DNA of 8,923 bases, from assembly GCA_009702405.1 (NCBI GenBank), contig WLIC01000011.1, positions 1-8,923 of the forward strand. Reading direction: 5' to 3'. Position 1 is the stretch's first letter; each line of letters starts with the position of its first letter. The DNA comes from Actinomycetota bacterium. Lineage in GTDB: Bacteria; Actinomycetota; Actinomycetes; Actinomycetales; Microbacteriaceae. The notes beneath the pieces are model-generated. The model ran no database searches and was not told the DNA's origin. It worked only from the letters and a program-made list of their open reading frames with translations. Positions 5,008 through 8,923 of this stretch are shown here, piece by piece. The position numbers and the translations under genes are program-made.

Positions 5008-6558
5008 ATGGTTACATTTGTCGACCAAGTGACTCTGCATCTGCGCGCCGGAAATGGTGGCGATGGTTGTATTTCTGTTAAGCGTGAAAAGTTCAAGCCA
5101 CTAGCTGGTCCTGATGGTGCTGATGGTGGTAACGGTGGAACTATTTCACTTATCGCTGACGCAAACGTAACTACTCTTTTGGATTACCACTTCTCACCAC
5201 ACAGATCTGGTGGCGATGGTGGCGATGGTGCTGGAGATTTCCGTAACGGTGCTACCGGTAAAGATGTTGTTCTTCCTGTTCCAATCGGAACTGTTGTTCG
5301 TTCAGCCGATGGCAAGATAATTGCTGACCTTAATGAAGCTGGCATTGAACTAATCGTTGCTGAAGGTGGTCAGGGCGGATTAGGTAACGCAGCTCTTTCT
5401 TCTTCTAAGCGTCGTGCTCCAGGTTTTGCTCTTTTAGGTGTTCCAGGCTGGAAGGGTGATGTCATCCTTGAGCTCAAGTCAGTTGCTGACGTAGCTCTAG
5501 TTGGTTATCCATCTGCAGGTAAGTCATCTTTGATTGCAGCTATCTCTTCAGCAAAACCTAAGATTGCTGATTACCCTTTTACTACCTTGCATCCAAACCT
5601 AGGTGTTGTTCAGTCGGGGGACGTTCGTTTCACAGTTGCTGATGTGCCAGGTCTTATTGAGGGCGCTAGCGAAGGTAAAGGTCTTGGCCTTCAGTTCCTA
5701 AGACACGTTGAACGCTGTGCTGCTCTGCTGCATGTTTTGGACTGTGCAACTTTGGAGCCTGGTAGAGATCCAATAAGCGATCTAGATCTGATTCTCAATG
5801 AGCTTGCACTCTACGAAGTTCCAGAAGGTGAACTACCGCTAACCGAGCGACCACAACTTATTGCTCTAAACAAAATTGACGTTCCTGATGGCCGTGAACT
5901 TGCTGAGTTTGTGAAGCCTGAACTAGAAGCTCGTGGTTACCGTGTCTTCCTAATCTCTGCTGTTGCTCGTGAGGGCTTAAGAGAGCTGCTATTTGCTCTA
6001 GGAGAACTAGTTAAGGTTCACCGTGACGAGCAGGCTCGTAAGCCTGTTCAACCTCGTATTCACTTGATGAACTCTAAGCGTGAAGACTCTAAGTTCACCG
6101 TGAAGAAAGAGTCTTATAGTGGCGAAGAGATATTCAGAGTTATCGGTGCTAAACCTGAGCGTTGGGTTGCCCAAACCATGTTTGGTAACGAAGAAGCTGT
6201 TGGTTATCTAGGTGATCGACTAGCCAAGCTTGGTCTTGAAGATGAACTACTAAAAGCAGGTGCTGTTGCAGGTTCAACCGTAGTTATCGGTGCAGGCGAT
6301 GGAGTTATCTTCGACTGGGAGCCAACCATCTCATCTGCTGGTGAACTAATTGCTGCTCCTCGTGGAACCGACCCAAGACTTGATCTTCGTGAGAGAAGAA
6401 CCAACATTGACCGTCGTCGTGAATACCAAGAGATGATGGACGCTAGAGCCGCTATGCGTCAAGAGATGGCTGCCGAAGGTAACCCAGTTCAGTCTTATGA
6501 AATAGGTTCTGATCAAGACCCTGATGCGAAACCTGCAGGTGAAGAGGTTCAGGAATGA
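5008..6558 (+). CDS. obgE: Obg family GTPase (CgtA)
   Basis: An essential GTPase that acts in late 50S assembly and stress signalling. At 516 residues it has the three-part actinobacterial layout. The glycine-rich Obg fold (about 2-159) shows repeated GGDGG motifs. The G domain has G1 GYPSAGKS (166-173), the switch I threonines in FTTLHPNLG (191-199), G3 DVPG (212-215), G4 NKID (288-291) and G5 SAVA (317-320). The C-terminal OCT domain lies at about 352-437, followed by an 80-residue charged tail. The ATG at 5008 has AGAAAGGA 7 nt upstream. It follows rplU-rpmA, its usual neighbours, and overlaps proB by 4 nt (ATGA), so the two are translationally coupled. The identification is certain. Confidence 0.98.
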   Translation: MVTFVDQVTLHLRAGNGGDGCISVKREKFKPLAGPDGADGGNGGTISLIADANVTTLLDYHFSPHRSGGDGGDGAGDFRNGATGKDVVLPVPIGTVVRSADGKIIADLNEAGIELIVAEGGQGGLGNAALSSSKRRAPGFALLGVPGWKGDVILELKSVADVALVGYPSAGKSSLIAAISSAKPKIADYPFTTLHPNLGVVQSGDVRFTVADVPGLIEGASEGKGLGLQFLRHVERCAALLHVLDCATLEPGRDPISDLDLILNELALYEVPEGELPLTERPQLIALNKIDVPDGRELAEFVKPELEARGYRVFLISAVAREGLRELLFALGELVKVHRDEQARKPVQPRIHLMNSKREDSKFTVKKESYSGEEIFRVIGAKPERWVAQTMFGNEEAVGYLGDRLAKLGLEDELLKAGAVAGSTVVIGAGDGVIFDWEPTISSAGELIAAPRGTDPRLDLRERRTNIDRRREYQEMMDARAAMRQEMAAEGNPVQSYEIGSDQDPDAKPAGEEVQE

Positions 6559-7340
6559 AACTCTCAGACCACAGAGACATCCCTAAAGCCAAAAGAATAG
6601 TCGTAAAGGTTGGTTCTTCTTCTATTACAGGAGAGAACGAAAAGAACCTCGATCTTCTTGTTGAGGCTATTAGCAAAGTAAAGAGCAACGATCAAGAAGT
6701 TATCTTGGTTACCTCTGGCGCTATCGCAACCGGTATGCCACTACTTGATTTCACATCTAAACCGACTGATCTAGCGACATCCCAAGCTCTTGCATCTGTC
6801 GGTCAATCAAGACTGATGCTTAGATACCAAAACAGCTTTGATAGATTCCATAACCTGGTTGGTCAAGTATTACTAACAGCAGGGGACCTAGAACAAGAAG
6901 AGACCAGCACTAACGCCAAAGAGGCAATCAATAGATTGCTAGAACTTGGTGTGATACCTGTTGTGAATGAGAACGACACAGTTGCCACCCAAGAAATTCG
7001 TTTTGGTGACAACGATCGTTTAGCCGCTCTTGTTGCTGTTTTGTTAGAGGCAGATGCACTTGTTCTCTTATCTGATGTTGATGCTCTCTATGACAGACCA
7101 CCAACAGAAGATGGTGCGCAGAAGATTGAATGGGTTGAACCTGAAGATGACTTGTCTTCAATCAAGATTGGTGGCAGTGGTTCAAACGTTGGTACCGGTG
7201 GTGCTGAAACCAAATTAGGTGCAGCCAGAGTTGCTACCGAAGCAGGAGTAACTGTGTTGCTTACCTCTATCGGTAACTGCGACAGAGTCTTGCAGGGTGA
7301 AAGAGTTGGCACCTGGTTCAGAGCTAAGGATGCTAACTAA
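6555..7340 (+). CDS. proB: Glutamate 5-kinase, short form without PUA domain
   Basis: Phosphorylates glutamate to gamma-glutamyl phosphate, the first step of proline synthesis, in the cytoplasm. The amino-acid kinase domain is complete: KVGSSSIT (18-25), the TSGAIATGM glutamate-site loop (53-61), NENDTVA (138-144), [12 protein letters not shown] (150-161), [10 protein letters not shown] (171-180) and [12 protein letters not shown] (213-224). The protein stops at 261 residues just after VGTWFRA, so the C-terminal PUA domain of the 367-residue E. coli enzyme is absent. Kinase-only ProB proteins are known, and nothing suggests a frameshift: the stop overlaps the proA start by one base (TAATG). 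The start overlaps the obgE stop (ATGA), with AGAGG (6543-6547) 7 nt upstream. Eleven of 13 arginines are AGA. Confidence 0.96.
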   Translation: MKLSDHRDIPKAKRIVVKVGSSSITGENEKNLDLLVEAISKVKSNDQEVILVTSGAIATGMPLLDFTSKPTDLATSQALASVGQSRLMLRYQNSFDRFHNLVGQVLLTAGDLEQEETSTNAKEAINRLLELGVIPVVNENDTVATQEIRFGDNDRLAALVAVLLEADALVLLSDVDALYDRPPTEDGAQKIEWVEPEDDLSSIKIGGSGSNVGTGGAETKLGAARVATEAGVTVLLTSIGNCDRVLQGERVGTWFRAKDAN

Positions 7341-8581
7341 TGTCTGCGCTTGAGCTAATCAAAAAAGCTAAGGCAGCTTCACGTTCACTTGGGCTTCTAA
7401 CCACAGAGCAAAAGAACGAAGTTCTAAAAACTGTTTCAGTTTTACTAACTGAAAGAACTCAAGAGATTCTAGAAGCCAACAAGTTAGATCTTGCTGCCGC
7501 AAAGCAGCTTGAGATGGCTGTTGGAATGCAAGATCGACTAACCCTTACCCCTGAACGAATAGATTCACTGAAGGTCGCTTTAGCTGAACTAATTGCACTT
7601 AATGATCCAATCGGTGAAACAGTTAGAGACATTCAAAGACCTAACGGTTTACACATCAAAGCGGTTCGTGTCCCTTTTGGTGTTATCGGTGCCATCTATG
7701 AGGCAAGACCCAATGTCACCATAGATATTGCAGGCATGGCTCTAAAAACTGGCAATGCCATTGTTCTTCGTGGCGGAACAGCAGCAGAGAATACAAACAA
7801 GGTCTTGGTCAAGATTCTCAAGGATGCATTAGAAACTAATGGCTTTAATCCAGATGCAGTTCAAACAGTTGATGAGTATGGCCGTGATGGCGCTACCGAG
7901 ATGATGAAGGCAACCGGATTGATTGATGTTCTGATTCCAAGAGGATCAGCATCGCTAATCAAAACAGTTGTTCAAGAATCTAAAGTTCCTGTAATTGAAA
8001 CAGGCGATGGCATCGTGCATATATTCCTGGATGCAACTGCTAAGCAAGAGATGGCAGTATCAATTGTTACCAACGCTAAAGTTCAAAGACCTTCGGTGTG
8101 TAATTCTTTAGAGACCCTTCTGGTTCACAAAGACGCTCTAGGAATTCTCTTGCCTGTTCTTGAAGATCTAGCTGCTAACGGTGTGACCATTCATGGTGAT
8201 GAGACTGTGTTAGGCATCTTCCCTAAAGCAGTGCCTGCAACTGAAGCTGACTGGGCAACTGAGTACTTGTCATTGGATCTATCTGTGAAGGTAGTGGCTA
8301 GCTTTGATGAGGCTCTAGAACACATTGCCAAGTACTCAACCGCTCATACCGAGAGCATCATTACTGAGGACTCTGCTAACGCTGAACAGTTCTTGGCTGA
8401 GGTTGATTCAGCTGTTGTCATGGTGAATGCTTCAACCAGGTTCACTGATGGATCTGAGTTCGGATTTGGGGCAGAAGTGGGTATTTCCACACAAAAGCTT
8501 CACGCCAGAGGGCCTATGGGCCTTACAGAACTTACTAGCACCAAGTGGCTAGTAAGAGGCAGTGGCCAGAGCAGGGCATAG
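7340..8581 (+). CDS. proA: Glutamate-5-semialdehyde dehydrogenase (gamma-glutamyl phosphate reductase)
   Basis: Reduces gamma-glutamyl phosphate with NADPH to glutamate-5-semialdehyde, the step after ProB; the two enzymes are thought to pass the labile intermediate directly. The 413-residue length is normal. The aldehyde-dehydrogenase-type catalytic cysteine is Cys254 in QRPSVCNSLETLLVH. Other family marks are VPFGVIGAIYEARPNVT (111-127), VLRGG (142-146) and VPVIETGDG (216-224), with the C-terminal GFGAEVGISTQKLHARGPMGL. The ATG overlaps the proB stop by one base, and AAGGA (7326-7330) lies 9 nt upstream. No terminator is visible between the TAG and the next small gene. The identification is certain. 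Confidence 0.97.
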   Translation: MSALELIKKAKAASRSLGLLTTEQKNEVLKTVSVLLTERTQEILEANKLDLAAAKQLEMAVGMQDRLTLTPERIDSLKVALAELIALNDPIGETVRDIQRPNGLHIKAVRVPFGVIGAIYEARPNVTIDIAGMALKTGNAIVLRGGTAAENTNKVLVKILKDALETNGFNPDAVQTVDEYGRDGATEMMKATGLIDVLIPRGSASLIKTVVQESKVPVIETGDGIVHIFLDATAKQEMAVSIVTNAKVQRPSVCNSLETLLVHKDALGILLPVLEDLAANGVTIHGDETVLGIFPKAVPATEADWATEYLSLDLSVKVVASFDEALEHIAKYSTAHTESIITEDSANAEQFLAEVDSAVVMVNASTRFTDGSEFGFGAEVGISTQKLHARGPMGLTELTSTKWLVRGSGQSRA

Positions 8582-8630
8582 TAAGCCTCGCTAGGGTAGA
8601 TTTGACTTAGTACTTATAGGAGAAAAATTG

Positions 8631-8804
8631 ATGCATTTAGAAGCAATGGCTGAATCAACCGTTCAGTATCCGTTCCCTGCATTCGTATTTGGTGCTATTG
8701 CTATGGGTATTTTCCTAGCTCTAGCTCTAGTTACCTGGTCTTACCGTGATGTGGCTAACCGCCACGAGCACAAGGGTAAAGACTCTCACGGTAGCTCACA
8801 CTAA
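8631..8804 (+). CDS. Small single-helix membrane protein of unknown function
   Basis: A 57-residue protein with a hydrophilic N-terminus, one membrane helix at about 15-36 and a basic, His-rich tail (seven residues of the last 18 are Lys or His), so probably N-out/C-in by the positive-inside rule. The ATG at 8631 has AGGAGA (8618-8623) 7 nt upstream, among the best ribosome sites in the window, and codon use matches the neighbours, so it is very likely a real gene. The [11 protein letters not shown] motif (35-45) after the helix resembles small hypothetical proteins I recall at the proA-nadD junction in other Microbacteriaceae; this needs a search. I found no convincing promoter in the 49-nt gap after proA, so it may be read as the last gene of the obgE-proB-proA operon. 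Function unknown. Confidence 0.85.
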   Translation: MHLEAMAESTVQYPFPAFVFGAIAMGIFLALALVTWSYRDVANRHEHKGKDSHGSSH

Positions 8805-8818
8805 GAAAGCAATCTCTT

Positions 8819-8923
8819 TTGAGCAATAAGCGCCGTATTGGAGTCATGGGTGGAACCTTTGACCCGATTCACAACGGTCACTTAGTTGCTGCAAGCGAAG
8901 TAGCCTCTGCTTTCAACCTTGAA
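8819..8923 (+). CDS. nadD: Nicotinate-nucleotide adenylyltransferase, N-terminal part
   Basis: The first 35 codons are present; the rest lies beyond the window. [20 protein letters not shown] contains the nucleotidyltransferase GGTFDP loop and the HxGH motif (HNGH). NadD joins nicotinate mononucleotide and ATP to deaminated NAD in NAD synthesis. The likely start is TTG at 8819, with a weak GAAAG (8805-8809) 9 nt upstream. The frame is closed by a stop at 8792-8794, and the only other start is ATG at 8846, which would remove the beta strand before GGTFDP, so TTG is preferred. It follows the small membrane gene after 14 nt, probably in the same transcript. Confidence 0.93.
   Translation, partial: MSNKRRIGVMGGTFDPIHNGHLVAASEVASAFNLE

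Noticed and set aside
8628..8630. TTG one codon upstream as start of the small membrane gene
   Set aside because: It sits only 4 nt from the AGGAGA, while the adjacent ATG at 8631 has the ideal 7-nt spacing.
1..8923. Mobile element, CRISPR, toxin-antitoxin or defence genes
   Set aside because: Both strands are filled with conserved housekeeping genes in standard order; no transposase, repeat array, attachment site or unusual small gene pair is visible.

Overview
The window is a housekeeping stretch of an actinobacterial chromosome. The gene order folC - DUF4233 membrane gene - ndk - (VKOR) - rne - rplU - rpmA - obgE - proB - proA - small membrane gene - nadD is the arrangement I know from Microbacteriaceae, and the protein sequences fit that family. 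Base composition is unusually AT-rich for the group (mid-40s % GC by eye, not counted), and AGA is a common arginine codon. That suggests one of the small-genome aquatic Microbacteriaceae, but this placement is inference.

Layout. Positions 1-1199 (+) hold the 3' end of folC, a four-helix DUF4233 protein and ndk, joined by 8-nt and 1-nt overlaps as one operon. A VKOR-family membrane oxidoreductase lies on the minus strand (1196-1831) and shares 4 nt with the end of ndk. Positions 1832-2101 are the only long non-coding gap. They hold back-to-back promoters for VKOR and rne in the arms of a perfect 10-bp inverted repeat, followed by a leader of about 210 nt ahead of rne with several possible hairpins. 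RNase E/G (2102-4237) is followed by a separate promoter (TTGACC-17-TAAGAT) for rplU-rpmA, which ends at a strong hairpin terminator (4954-4985). Then obgE-proB-proA overlap as one operon, followed by a 57-residue single-helix membrane protein and the first 35 codons of nadD.

How they work together. The rne-rplU-rpmA-obgE block links RNA processing to 50S assembly (L21, L27 and the Obg GTPase). ProB and ProA carry out the first two steps of proline synthesis. folC, ndk and nadD supply folate, nucleotide and NAD metabolism. VKOR probably reoxidises a periplasmic-side disulfide carrier, but no such partner is encoded here.

All genes look intact. I see no mobile element, CRISPR array, RNA gene or phage remnant, and no clearly new system. 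The points most worth a second look are the divergent VKOR/rne promoter repeat and the structured rne leader.
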